From assembly GCA_028289605.1 (NCBI GenBank), contig JANQON010000006.1, positions 248,001 to 312,000 on the forward strand: a stretch of 64,000 bases of DNA, in the 5' to 3' direction. This DNA is from Hyphococcus sp. (GTDB taxonomy: Bacteria > Pseudomonadota > Alphaproteobacteria > Caulobacterales > Parvularculaceae). The notes below the pieces were generated by a model. The model searched no databases and was not told the origin of the DNA. It saw nothing but the letters and a program-made list of their open reading frames with translations. Below are positions 17,009 to 25,997 of the stretch, in pieces (the first letter of the stretch is position 1; every line of letters starts with the position of its first letter). A program made the position numbers and the translations under genes.

Positions 17009-18208
17009 ATGACCTTTTCCGGCCTGTTCGCGATCGGCCTTTCCGGTGTTAATGCGCACGCAACGAGTCTTGAGGCGATTTCGCAGAACATCGCGAACAC
17101 CCAAACCACCGGGTACAAAAGGGCGCGCATAGATTTTTCCAGTTTGGTGACGGGTCTGTCGCCCGAAGGCGGGATTGATGCAGGCGGCGTCAGCGCCAAC
17201 GCACGCACGCTGTTTTCCGAACAAGGGGCGATTACCCGAACCGGTTCGGCGACGGATATTGCGATTTCAGGAGACGGCCTATTCGTCGTTTCCGACCGTA
17301 CCGATGCTTCCGCGCCGCTCGTGTTTACGCGTTCAGGAGGATTTTCCGCACGCGCGGATGGATTCCTGGTCAATGAAGCCGGCTTCTTCCTGCGCGGCGC
17401 GCCGGTCGACGACAACGGAAACGCCAGTGTCGGCGCCCTCTCGTCTCTGCAAGCGGTCAACGTCAACCGCATCCCAAGCCTCGCAGCCGCCACGGGCGAA
17501 ATCACCCTCGCCGGCAATCTCTCTTCCAATGCGGCCGCAGGATCGGTTTTGACTCAAAATGTAGGAGTATTTGACGCCGACGGCGCGGTACGAAACCTCG
17601 CCTTGACCTTTACCGCGGCCGGCGGCGCGACATTCGACGTGGTTGCGGCGTTCACAGACGGCGCACAGGAAACCGTTGCGTCAGGCAGCCTGGTTTTCGG
17701 CGCCGACGGGCGCATCGATGCGTCATCGTCGACATTTCCGTTTGGTTTTTCGGTAAATGCCGGGCAACCGATTGACCTTAACGCTTCATCATTGACGCTT
17801 GGTCCTGGGGCTTCGCAATTTACGACGGCGACCGCCGACGGCGCCGCCGCAGGGGAGTTGACCGGCGTTGCGATTTCCCGCGACGGCCGGATTCAAGCGC
17901 AGTACGCCAACGGGCTGTCTCGCGATATTTATCAGATCGCAATCGCGAATTTTGCAAATCAGGAAGGCTTGCGACAAAACGGCGGCACAACCTGGTCGTT
18001 AACGACCGAGGCCGGAACGCTCAACATAGACATTCCCCAAACGGGACGCGCCGGCGCGATCGAATCCGGTGCGCTCGAAATCTCGACCGTCGATATTGGT
18101 CAGGAGTTTTCGACACTTATCGAAACGCAGCGGGCGTATGCGACAAATACGAGGGTCATTTCCGTCGCGGACGAGATGTGGAGAACCCTAACGGAAACCG
18201 CCGGATAA
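17009..18208 (+). CDS. flgE: Flagellar hook protein FlgE
   Basis: 399 aa, with GGAGACC before the ATG. The N-terminus FSGLFAIGLSGVNAHATSL and SQNIANTQTTGYKRARIDF is the flagellar rod/hook family D0 signature. FTRSGGFSARADGFLVNEAG lies in the conserved D1/DC region. The C-terminal STLIETQRAYATNTRVISVADEMW is the second D0 helix. Polymerises as the universal-joint hook. Shorter than the Caulobacter hook protein, as in many related genera. Last gene of the sigma-54 operon. Confidence 0.94.
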   Translation: MTFSGLFAIGLSGVNAHATSLEAISQNIANTQTTGYKRARIDFSSLVTGLSPEGGIDAGGVSANARTLFSEQGAITRTGSATDIAISGDGLFVVSDRTDASAPLVFTRSGGFSARADGFLVNEAGFFLRGAPVDDNGNASVGALSSLQAVNVNRIPSLAAATGEITLAGNLSSNAAAGSVLTQNVGVFDADGAVRNLALTFTAAGGATFDVVAAFTDGAQETVASGSLVFGADGRIDASSSTFPFGFSVNAGQPIDLNASSLTLGPGASQFTTATADGAAAGELTGVAISRDGRIQAQYANGLSRDIYQIAIANFANQEGLRQNGGTTWSLTTEAGTLNIDIPQTGRAGAIESGALEISTVDIGQEFSTLIETQRAYATNTRVISVADEMWRTLTETAG

Positions 18209-18296
18209 GAAACCATTTGCATCAGAACGGCACAACCCTCTGCGACCCTAAAATTCACTAACAATCAACCACTTAGCGAAGCTTTTACCTTGGCGT

Positions 18297-18311
18297 TTAG
18301 CCGTTTCTTAA
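18297..18311 (+). promoter_or_regulatory. CtrA-like box upstream of sciP
   Basis: TTAG-N7-TTAA, one mismatch from the CtrA full site, 63 bases upstream of the sciP ATG. Caulobacter sciP is a CtrA-activated gene whose product then blocks CtrA, so the position fits that loop. Not tested. Confidence 0.5.
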
Positions 18312-18373
18312 GCGCGTCGGAGCTATGGTCAATCACTGAAACTTGTTGCGTATTCAGGGGATTTGAACCGCTC

Positions 18374-18664
18374 ATGACTGTCGTTGCCAACCCTGCTGCG
18401 ACGCCGCTCAAAAAAGATCCGTATGTTATCGGACCAGACGGCACGCCGCTCACTCTGAAAGATTTGCCCCCGCCAACTACGAAACGGTGGGTCATTCGTC
18501 GTAAGGCGGAAGTTGTTGCGGCGGTGCGCGGCGGCCTCCTGACGCTCGAAGAAGCATGCGAGCGCTACACGCTGACGGTTGAGGAGTTTCTGTCCTGGCA
18601 AAAAGCGATCGATCAACACGGCCTTCCAGGGCTTCGCGCAACGCGCGTTCAACAGTATCGGTAA
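18374..18664 (+). CDS. sciP: CtrA inhibitor SciP (DUF1153 family)
   Basis: 96 aa from the ATG at 18374; an earlier ATG at 18290 is possible but not conserved-looking. Contains YVIGPDGTPLTLKDLPPP and TKRWVIRRKAEVVAAVRGGL, then a Trp-containing helix-turn-helix (LTLEEACERYTLTVEEFLSW). This is the SciP/DUF1153 pattern from end to end. In Caulobacter the protein binds CtrA and stops it recruiting RNA polymerase. The location between flgE and fliF matches the Caulobacter arrangement. A terminator follows. Confidence 0.93.
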   Translation: MTVVANPAATPLKKDPYVIGPDGTPLTLKDLPPPTTKRWVIRRKAEVVAAVRGGLLTLEEACERYTLTVEEFLSWQKAIDQHGLPGLRATRVQQYR

Positions 18665-18694
18665 TCCCTCCTTAACTTCTTCACTCGTTTGAAG

Positions 18695-18725
18695 ACCCGC
18701 GCAGCTCCTGCTCCGCGGGTTTTTC
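18695..18725 (+). terminator. Rho-independent terminator after sciP
   Basis: Stem ACCCGCG (18695-18701) with CGCGGGT (18714-18720), with a small inner AGC/GCT pairing, then a T-rich tail (TTTTTCTTC). It separates sciP from the fliF series, which must have its own promoter in 18726-18833. No CtrA full site was seen there. Confidence 0.85.
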
Positions 18726-18833
18726 TTCGCCAATCTGCTGAACCGAAACGGTTTCTTTACGACGCATGGGGCAAATTTTGCCCAGTAAGGCGGTCCGGCG
18801 GATTCGGACCTGCTTGGTTTCAGCGGGTTAGTC

Positions 18834-20474
18834 GTGAACGAAATTTCAAAATTCGTAGTCTCATTCGGCGTCGCGCGCCTCGGCGTGATTGTCGGCGTTA
18901 GCTTTGGCGTTGCGGCGGCGCTCGCCTTGATCATGGCGCGCGTTGGCGCGCCCTCTATGAGCGTTTTGTACGCTGACGCTACCTACGCCGAAGCGCAAAA
19001 TATGATTGCCAGGCTCGAGCAGGACGGCGTTGATCACAAGGTGCGCGATCAGGGCGGTCGAATCGCTATCCTTGTGCCGCGCAAGGACGTCAGCCGCTTG
19101 CGGCTGGATTTTGCAGCGGAAGGCTACGCCGTTGGCGACGGCGTCGGTTACGAAATTTTCGACGACAACCAAACGCTGGGTGCAACTTCATTTCAACAGA
19201 ATATCAACCGCCTTCGCGCCCTAGAAGGCGAACTCGCGCGAACGCTCTCGACTATCGACGGCGTGCGCTCAGCCCGCGTGCATCTTGTCTTGCCGGAACG
19301 GGAACTCTTCGCGCGCGACAAGCAAACCGCCAGCGCGTCGATTGTGGTGGACGCGCCGGGCAGTCTAAGCCAACGGTCGGTGCGCGCCATCGTCAACCTC
19401 ACCGCTTCCGCCGTACCCGCGCTCGACCCTTCGCGGGTTACGGTTCTGGACGCAAAAGGCCAGCTTCTCGCCGCTGGCGCCGACAGCGAAAGCGCGGACG
19501 CCGTCGCAGCATCTGTAGAAGAGAAGAAAATCGCGGCGGAAGCGCGCTTGCGGCGCGCTGTTGAAGACATTGTCGGCCGTATCGTCGGCGCCGAGAACGT
19601 GCGCGCGGAAGTATCGGCGGACATGGACTTCAGCCGCGTGACAGAGTCGAGTGAAATCGTCGACCCCGACAGCCAGACAGTTCTGTCATCAACCACGGTT
19701 GAAGAAAATTCAAACAGCGTTGACCCGAACAATGCAAACGGCGTCTCTGTTGCGAACGGCCTGCCGGGCGGGCAAGCCTTTGACGCAAACGGCCAGCCTT
19801 CGACGGCGTCGACGCAGCGGCTCGAAGAAACGACAAATTACGAGATCACAAAAACCGTCCGTAACGCCGTGCGCGAGGAAGGGCTTGTGATCAAGCGCCT
19901 TTCCGTAGCCGTCGCATTGAACAGCCTTTCCACTGTCAACGCTGATGGGTCAACCACATTTACGCCGCGCGACCCCCAACAACTGGCGCGCATCGAAACG
20001 CTCGTTAAATCAGCCATCGGGTACAATGAAACCCGCGGCGATCAAGTGAGCGTCGTAGATATCCAATTCTCTCCGTCGGACTCCACAGCGACATTCGCTG
20101 TCGCAGAGCCGGTCAACAACACCTTCGCCCCTGGCGATATCGTCCGCTTCGCTGAGCTCGCCGCGCTCGCAATCATCGCCCTTGCTCTTGTCTGGTTTGT
20201 TCTGCGCCCGTTGATGATGAGAGAAAATCCGGCGCCGGGAATTCCCGACCAGACCGGCTCAACGGCGCTCGCCCCACCGGCGCCGACCGCCGCGCATGTT
20301 GAGGACGAGGCGGCGCTGCAGCCTGAGCCGAGCGCTTTCGATCAGCATATCGACCTCGCACAGGTCAAAGGTCAAGTGCGCGCTTCGTCCATCAACAAGG
20401 TTGCCGAGATTGTTAAGGCGCACTCAGATGAGTCCGCCGGTCTGTTGCGCAACTGGATGCGAGAAGCGTCATGA
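18834..20474 (+). CDS. fliF: Flagellar MS-ring protein FliF
   Basis: 546 aa from a GTG at 18834; the ribosome site is weak. Forms the membrane and supramembrane ring on which the motor and export apparatus assemble. A first membrane helix lies at about 22-42, and a second near 430-452 (FAELAALAIIALALVWFVLRPLM). The periplasmic part has the paired ring-building motifs (VRSARVHLVLPERELFARD, ASASIVVDAPGSLS). The C-terminal tail that binds FliG ends in LLRNWMREAS. First gene of fliF-fliG-fliH-fliN-flbD. Confidence 0.96.
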   Translation: MNEISKFVVSFGVARLGVIVGVSFGVAAALALIMARVGAPSMSVLYADATYAEAQNMIARLEQDGVDHKVRDQGGRIAILVPRKDVSRLRLDFAAEGYAVGDGVGYEIFDDNQTLGATSFQQNINRLRALEGELARTLSTIDGVRSARVHLVLPERELFARDKQTASASIVVDAPGSLSQRSVRAIVNLTASAVPALDPSRVTVLDAKGQLLAAGADSESADAVAASVEEKKIAAEARLRRAVEDIVGRIVGAENVRAEVSADMDFSRVTESSEIVDPDSQTVLSSTTVEENSNSVDPNNANGVSVANGLPGGQAFDANGQPSTASTQRLEETTNYEITKTVRNAVREEGLVIKRLSVAVALNSLSTVNADGSTTFTPRDPQQLARIETLVKSAIGYNETRGDQVSVVDIQFSPSDSTATFAVAEPVNNTFAPGDIVRFAELAALAIIALALVWFVLRPLMMRENPAPGIPDQTGSTALAPPAPTAAHVEDEAALQPEPSAFDQHIDLAQVKGQVRASSINKVAEIVKAHSDESAGLLRNWMREAS

Positions 20475-21490
20475 GCGCCAAAGCGATAACCGACCCGGCC
20501 CAGTTGTCCGGCGCAGAACGCGCCGCCGTCGTCATGCTGGCCCTGGGTGAAGACAACGGTCGCCCGCTTTGGGAGAGCTTTGAAGAAGATGAATTGCGTG
20601 AGCTTACGCTGGCGATCACCAATCTCGGGTCGGTGACGGCTGAAGTTGTGGAGAGCCTGCTTTTTGACTTCGTGAAAAACCTGTCTTCTACAGGAACCAT
20701 AACCGGGTCCGTTGATTCCGCGAAACGCTTTCTGAAGAACATCCTGCCGGACGATCGCGTAGCCAACATCCTTGAGGACATAAAAGGCCCCGCGGGTCGA
20801 ACGATGTGGGACAAGCTGGCCAACGTCAATGAACGCACGCTCGCCGGCTATCTCCGCAATGAGCACCCGCAGACTGTCGCCGTCATACTCTCACAAATAA
20901 AACCGGAACACGCCGCCAAAGTCATCGCCGCCCTCCCCGAACGCAGCGCGGAGGAAGTCATGAACCGGATGCTGGCGCTGGGGCCTGTGCAGAAGGACGT
21001 CCTCGATCAGATCGAACAAACCTTGCGCACGGAATTCATGGCCAGCCTTTCCCGCGCTCCGGAAAAGGACGCCTTCGAGGCCATGGCGGAAATATTCAAC
21101 AATTTTGATCGACAGACCGAACGCCGCTTTATGGAGACCCTGGAGGCGAAGAATCCCTCCGCCGCTGAACGCATTCGCGCGCTGATGTTTGTGTTCGAAG
21201 ATCTCTCGCGTCTTGACGCCGGCGGCGTTCAAACACTCTTGCGGCACGTCGATAAGTCAGTCCTGGCGACCGCGCTGAAGGGCGCCGACGATGAAATGCA
21301 GGCGCTGTTCTTTTCGAACATGTCCGAGCGCGCGTCGACTATTCTCAAGGACGACATCGAAATTATGGGGCCGGTGCGCGTTCGCGAGGTCGATCAGGCG
21401 CAACAGACAATTGTCAACATCGCCAAGCGTTTGGCGGATGACGGCGAAATCTATCTTTCAACGAGCAGTGATGACGAGGTGATCTACTGA
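20471..21490 (+). CDS. fliG: Flagellar motor switch protein FliG
   Basis: 339 aa; the ATG overlaps the fliF stop codon by four bases. Links the MS ring to the C-ring and contacts the stator. LSGAERAAVVMLALGED begins the FliF-binding domain. NEHPQTVAVILSQIKPEHAAKVIAALPE is the middle domain with the EHPQ motif. FVFEDLSRLDAGGVQTLLRHV begins the torque-generating C-terminal domain with its charged ridge. Complete. Confidence 0.97.
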   Translation: MSAKAITDPAQLSGAERAAVVMLALGEDNGRPLWESFEEDELRELTLAITNLGSVTAEVVESLLFDFVKNLSSTGTITGSVDSAKRFLKNILPDDRVANILEDIKGPAGRTMWDKLANVNERTLAGYLRNEHPQTVAVILSQIKPEHAAKVIAALPERSAEEVMNRMLALGPVQKDVLDQIEQTLRTEFMASLSRAPEKDAFEAMAEIFNNFDRQTERRFMETLEAKNPSAAERIRALMFVFEDLSRLDAGGVQTLLRHVDKSVLATALKGADDEMQALFFSNMSERASTILKDDIEIMGPVRVREVDQAQQTIVNIAKRLADDGEIYLSTSSDDEVIY

Positions 21491-22110
21491 TGAGCGCCCA
21501 GCATCCAATACCATTTGATTTCGCCGCCCTCGACGCCAACGCCGTTGATCCAGCGCCGACGCCAGCGACGATTTCGCAAGAAGACGTAGATCGCGCGCGC
21601 GCCGAAGCGCGGGACGAGACGCTTCGCTCCGTAGATGTTGAGACGCGCCGGAGGCAAACGGCCCTGCTGGCGAATATTGCCGAGGCGGTCACGACCTGCG
21701 TCGACTCGGCCTCGGCCGAGATAGCTGCGTACAAGGAAGACATTGCGAAGGTTTGTCGAGAGATTGTCGAGAGTTTTTGTCTTTCGGCTTCTACTCAGCA
21801 AGCCGCTGACGTCGCAGGCGACTTGATCGACCGGTATTTGAATGCCGAAGATTCGCAAGAAGCCGCCGTCCTCACCCTTTCGTCCCAGTGCGATGACTCC
21901 ACGATCGAGGCGGCGCAAGACGCTGTGGGCGCGGCCGGCGGCATAACCGTAACGACAAGCGACGCGCTGGAGCCGGGCGACGTAACGCTGTCCTGGCGGG
22001 GCGGCGAAATGAAGCGTCGCAATGACGACATTCGCCGGCAGATTGCCGAGATTTTCGCCAGAGTTTCGCCTCCGCCTGCAAATCCGACGAGGAAAGGGCC
22101 GCCTGTATGA
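21490..22110 (+). CDS. fliH: Flagellar assembly protein FliH (FlbE-type)
   Basis: 206 aa, start overlapping the fliG stop. The N-terminal third is acidic and proline/alanine rich. It is followed by a long helical stretch (VDRARAEARDETLRSVDVETRRRQTALLANIAEAV) and a C-terminal segment with LSWRGGEMKRR. Overall similarity to FliH is weak, as is normal. The call rests on its place between fliG and fliN, where Caulobacter has flbE/fliH. It should bind the FliI ATPase and steer export substrates; fliI is not in this window. Confidence 0.75.
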   Translation: MSAQHPIPFDFAALDANAVDPAPTPATISQEDVDRARAEARDETLRSVDVETRRRQTALLANIAEAVTTCVDSASAEIAAYKEDIAKVCREIVESFCLSASTQQAADVAGDLIDRYLNAEDSQEAAVLTLSSQCDDSTIEAAQDAVGAAGGITVTTSDALEPGDVTLSWRGGEMKRRNDDIRRQIAEIFARVSPPPANPTRKGPPV

Positions 22111-22424
22111 GCACGCTCGCAAAACAAACCGAAATGGTTCCCGACATTCCCGAGGACGATCTTGCGACACGCGCTCCGCAGCGCACCTCGCGTTCAATCG
22201 AAGACGTCCCGGTAAAGATCTCAGCCGTACTCGGAAAGACGAAGATCGACGTCGCGCAATTGAAGGCGCTTGACGACGGCGCCGTCATAGAACTGGACCG
22301 AAAAGTCGGTGAGCCCATCGACCTTTATGTCAACGACCGACTGATCGCCCGCGGCGAGCTTGTGCTGACCGACGGCGTCTTAGGCGTCACCATGACCGAA
22401 ATCGTCCGCGACGACGATCGCTGA
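22107..22424 (+). CDS. fliN: Flagellar motor switch protein FliN
   Basis: 105 aa, four-base overlap with fliH. The SpoA/surface-presentation domain fills the C-terminal 70 residues: VPVKISAVLGKTKIDVAQLKALDDGAVIELDRKVGEPIDLYVNDRLIARGELVLTDG region (about residues 33-90). The N-terminal 30 residues are a loose linker. Part of the C-ring with FliM, which is not in this window. Confidence 0.94.
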   Translation: MSTLAKQTEMVPDIPEDDLATRAPQRTSRSIEDVPVKISAVLGKTKIDVAQLKALDDGAVIELDRKVGEPIDLYVNDRLIARGELVLTDGVLGVTMTEIVRDDDR

Positions 22425-22443
22425 GCAGAAAGGGATCACAGGC

Positions 22444-23778
22444 ATGCGCCTTCTCATCATTGGCGGTCAATCAACCGAATTATCAAGCGCGGCGAAGATG
22501 GCGATGGATCGCGGCGCAAGAGTAGCGTTTGCGCCTTCCATCCAAGCCGGCCTCGCCGCGCTGCGTAAAGGCGACGGGGCGGACCTGTTGATGATCGACG
22601 TCAAACTGGACGTCAAAGGCCTTATCGAAGCGCTGAAGTCGGAACGCATTGCGGCGCCCGTTGTCGCCTGCGGCGTCAAAAACGACGCTGACGCAGCTGT
22701 GGCCGCGATTAGGGCCGGCGCTAAAGAGTATGTGCCTCTGCCTCCGGACGCAGATCTGATCGCCGCGATATTTGAAGCGGTGACCGACGAAAAATCCGAC
22801 ATGATCGCCGTTGATCCGGCCATGAAAAAAGTGATTGCGCTCGCCGATCAGGTTGCGCCGTCGGAAGCGTCGATACTCATCACCGGCGAGTCCGGCGTCG
22901 GCAAAGAGGTCGTGGCGAAATATGTGCACGGAAAATCAAAGCGGGCCTCAAAACCGTTTATTTCCATTAACTGCGCCGCGATCCCGGAAAACCTGCTGGA
23001 ATCTGAACTCTTCGGACATGAAAAAGGCGCGTTCACCGGCGCTGTCGCGCGGCGCATCGGGAAGTTTGAAGAAGCCAACGGCGGCACATTGCTGCTCGAC
23101 GAAATTTCAGAAATGGACATCCGCCTTCAGGCAAAACTGCTGCGCGTTCTGCAAGAACGTGTCGTTGACCGCGTCGGCGGCAATAAGCCCGTTAAGGTCG
23201 ATATTCGCGTGATTGCAACATCAAACCGCGACCTGCAGACGGAAGTGAAAAATCAGACCTTTCGCGAAGATCTGTTGTTTCGATTGAATGTCGTCAATCT
23301 TGATATTCCGCCGTTGCGCCAGCGTCCGTCGGACATCATCGCGTTGGCGAAGCACTTTGCCGTGAAATACGCCGACCTTAACGGGGCGCCGCAGCGAAAC
23401 ATCTCCGAGGGTGCGCAGCGCGCTATTGCGTCATCGGCGTGGCCCGGGAATGTTCGCGAGCTGGAGAACGCCATGCACCGCGCAGTCCTGCTTGGAACCG
23501 GCGAGGAAATCGACACGGACACCATCCGGCTGCCGGACGGAAAACCGATCGCGAAAGCCGCCGACCAAGACGCCGCTTCGGAAACAATGGTCGGACGCAC
23601 GGTGGCGCAGGTGGAACAAGACTTGATCCTGCAAACGCTTGATCATTGCCTGGGAAATCGCACCCACGCGGCGAACATCCTCGGCATTTCGATCCGGACC
23701 CTGCGGAACAAGCTTAAACAATACACCGAAGACGGCGTCGCCGTTCCGGCCCCGGGCGCAGAACGGCAGGCAGGCTGA
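22444..23778 (+). CDS. flbD: Sigma-54-dependent flagellar transcription regulator FlbD
   Basis: 444 aa with three parts. Residues 1-115 are a receiver-like domain that keeps Asp52 but lacks the acidic pair (IIGGQS in its place) and the conserved Lys (VPLPPDADL). The AAA+ domain has Walker A GESGVGKE (148-155) and the sigma-54 contact loop GAFTGA (195-200). The C-terminal Fis-type helix-turn-helix is HAANILGISIRTLRNKLKQY. In Caulobacter FlbD, with FliX, turns on late flagellar genes and represses fliF. It should act on the two sigma-54 promoters at 15.2-15.4 kb. Confidence 0.93.
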   Translation: MRLLIIGGQSTELSSAAKMAMDRGARVAFAPSIQAGLAALRKGDGADLLMIDVKLDVKGLIEALKSERIAAPVVACGVKNDADAAVAAIRAGAKEYVPLPPDADLIAAIFEAVTDEKSDMIAVDPAMKKVIALADQVAPSEASILITGESGVGKEVVAKYVHGKSKRASKPFISINCAAIPENLLESELFGHEKGAFTGAVARRIGKFEEANGGTLLLDEISEMDIRLQAKLLRVLQERVVDRVGGNKPVKVDIRVIATSNRDLQTEVKNQTFREDLLFRLNVVNLDIPPLRQRPSDIIALAKHFAVKYADLNGAPQRNISEGAQRAIASSAWPGNVRELENAMHRAVLLGTGEEIDTDTIRLPDGKPIAKAADQDAASETMVGRTVAQVEQDLILQTLDHCLGNRTHAANILGISIRTLRNKLKQYTEDGVAVPAPGAERQAG

Positions 23779-23796
23779 CCATGCACGCCGGGCCCC

Positions 23797-23875
23797 TCTT
23801 CTTCTCGTTTCCGCGAGAGCGGGAATCCGCAAGGAACCCCGCAGGGGCTTGCGCACTCTTGGGAATGAGCGGGGC
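23797..23875. repeat. REP-like palindromic intergenic element
   Basis: The 101-base flbD-flhA gap is filled by short palindromes: TTTCCGCGAGAGCGGGAATCC, then CCCC-GCA-GGGG flanked by GCAAGG/CTTGC, then a GGGAATGAGCGG end. The ends (…GGGAATCC / GGGAATGA…) resemble dispersed REP-type repeats. A related but distinct type (GGGATGA) lies at 29.3 and 44.2 kb. Confidence 0.5.
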
Positions 23876-23879
23876 GTAA

Positions 23880-25967
23880 ATGTCTGAGTCGATCCTAAAG
23901 ACGGCTCCGGGGAAGAACATTGCATCCCTAAGAAACGTCCTGCGCACGGATGTCGTTCTGGCGGTCGGGATAATCGCGATCCTGGCGCTGCTCATCCTGC
24001 CGACGCCGCGCTGGCTTCTGGATATTCTGCTTGCCGCGTCAATCACCTTTTCCGTCACGATCCTGATGACGGCGCTGTTCACTCGAAAGGCGCTTGACTT
24101 TTCTACATTCCCGGCGATCCTGCTGATCGCGACAATGCTTCGCCTCGGTCTCAACATTGCGTCGACCAGATTGATTTTGTCGCGCGGTCATGAGGGACCT
24201 GACGCCGCCGGCCGCGTGATCGAGGCCTTCGGCGGCTTTGTCATGCAGGGCAACTATGTCATCGGCATGATCGTGTTCTCAATCCTGGTGATTGTGAATT
24301 TCATCGTCATCACGCGCGGTTCCGGTCGTATCGCCGAAGTGGCGGCGAGATTCTCCCTCGACGCCATGCCCGGCAAGCAAATGGCGATCGACGCCGACTT
24401 GTCCGCGGGCATCATTTCCGAACAGGAAGCCAGAGACCGCCGGAAGGAACTGGAATCAGAATCCAATTTTTTCGGCGCCATGGACGGCGCGTCAAAATTC
24501 GTGCGCGGAGACGCCATCGCGGGGCTGCTGATCACCCTGATCAATATCATTGGCGGGATTGTCATCGGCGTGGCTCAGATGGGAATGTCGCTGAGCGATG
24601 CGGGCGCGTCATATACGCTGCTCACCATCGGCGACGGCCTTGTTTCGCAGATTCCTGCATTGATCGTGTCTGTCGCCGCAGGCCTGCTTGTTTCCAAAGC
24701 GGGCGTTGAGGGAACGGCGGACAAGGCGCTCGCCGCCCAACTCGGCGAGAACCCGAAGGCGCTTGGCCTTGTCTCCGGCGTGCTCTTGGTCATGGCGTTG
24801 TTGCCGGGCCTGCCTTTCACGCCTTTCATGTTGCTCGCGCTTGGGGTCGGCGCCGGCGCGTTCTTTCTCGACAAGCGCAAAAAGGAAGCCGCCGCAGCGG
24901 AGGAAACGCAAGCCGCCGCCCCCGCCGCCGTGGATGAGGATCCGCAGGCGATGCTCGCAATCGACGATCTTCGGATCGAGCTCGGCTACGGATTATTGCC
25001 GCTCATAAAATCCGACAATGGCCCAAGACTTACGGACCAGGTCAAGGCAGTCCGAAGGGCGATCGCGCAGGAATTCGGTTTCGTTACGCCGAAAGTCCGC
25101 ATACTGGACAATATGCAATTGCCCGCCAACGCGTATGTTATTCGGCTAAAAGAACAGGAAACCGCCCGCGGCGAGTTGCGTCCGGGCCAGTTCCTGGTCA
25201 TGGATGCGGGCGGAAAGCCGCTCAATCTCATCGGGGAGCCGACGCAAGAACCGGCCTTCGGGCTCGACGCCATGTGGGTCGACGAAAGCCAGCGCGAAGA
25301 GGCGTCGCTAAAGGGTCTTACCATCGTAGACGCCGCCACGGTGCTTACCACCCACCTGACGGAGATCATCAAATCGGAAGCGCCCGCTCTGTTGTCCTAT
25401 GCGGAAACGAAAAAGCTGATCGACGCATTGCCGTCCCAGCATCGCCAGCTCGTGAGCGACGTCATTCCGTCTGTCGCCACGGTCACAACGGTCCAACGCG
25501 TGCTGCAGGCGCTGCTCGCGGAAAAAGTCTCCATCCGCGACTTGCCGACCATTCTGGAAGCCATAGCCGAGGCGGCGCCCCATGCGCAGGGGACGGCGAG
25601 TCTCGTTGAAAATGTGCGCGCCCGTCTGTCGCGGCAAATCTGCGGCGCGCTTCAGGGACCCGACGGCGCCGCTCCAATCGTTACGCTTTCGTCATTTTGG
25701 GAAGAAGCCTTCGCCGGCGCCCTCGCCGGCGAAGCTGGCGAAAAACAGCTCGCCATGGCGCCGTCAAAGCTTCAGGAATTTGTCGCGGCGGCGCTTGGCA
25801 GGCTCGAAGAGGCCGCGCAATCTGGGTATTCCGCCGCAATCGTGACCAGCGCCGGGGTACGGCCCTTTGTCAGGGCGGTCCTGGAACGGGTCCGGCCGCA
25901 AACGCAAGTCCTTTCGCAAAACGAAATTCACCCCCATACTAGGCTCAAAAATGTCGGCTCTATATGA
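23880..25967 (+). CDS. flhA: Flagellar biosynthesis protein FlhA (type III export gate)
   Basis: 695 aa. Eight or so membrane helices occupy the first 320 residues (VVLAVGIIAILALLILP; FSVTILMTALFTRKALDFS). The FHIPEP-family cytoplasmic loop contains GSGRIAEVAARFSLDAMPGKQMAIDADL, including the conserved RFxLDAMPGKQMAID. The large C-terminal domain (from about residue 355, LAIDDLRIELGYGLLPL) docks late substrates with chaperones. flhB and fliPQR are not in the window. Confidence 0.97.
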   Translation: MSESILKTAPGKNIASLRNVLRTDVVLAVGIIAILALLILPTPRWLLDILLAASITFSVTILMTALFTRKALDFSTFPAILLIATMLRLGLNIASTRLILSRGHEGPDAAGRVIEAFGGFVMQGNYVIGMIVFSILVIVNFIVITRGSGRIAEVAARFSLDAMPGKQMAIDADLSAGIISEQEARDRRKELESESNFFGAMDGASKFVRGDAIAGLLITLINIIGGIVIGVAQMGMSLSDAGASYTLLTIGDGLVSQIPALIVSVAAGLLVSKAGVEGTADKALAAQLGENPKALGLVSGVLLVMALLPGLPFTPFMLLALGVGAGAFFLDKRKKEAAAAEETQAAAPAAVDEDPQAMLAIDDLRIELGYGLLPLIKSDNGPRLTDQVKAVRRAIAQEFGFVTPKVRILDNMQLPANAYVIRLKEQETARGELRPGQFLVMDAGGKPLNLIGEPTQEPAFGLDAMWVDESQREEASLKGLTIVDAATVLTTHLTEIIKSEAPALLSYAETKKLIDALPSQHRQLVSDVIPSVATVTTVQRVLQALLAEKVSIRDLPTILEAIAEAAPHAQGTASLVENVRARLSRQICGALQGPDGAAPIVTLSSFWEEAFAGALAGEAGEKQLAMAPSKLQEFVAAALGRLEEAAQSGYSAAIVTSAGVRPFVRAVLERVRPQTQVLSQNEIHPHTRLKNVGSI

Positions 25968-25997
25968 GCGTCGGCGAAATTGCGTGGCTGAATTCCG

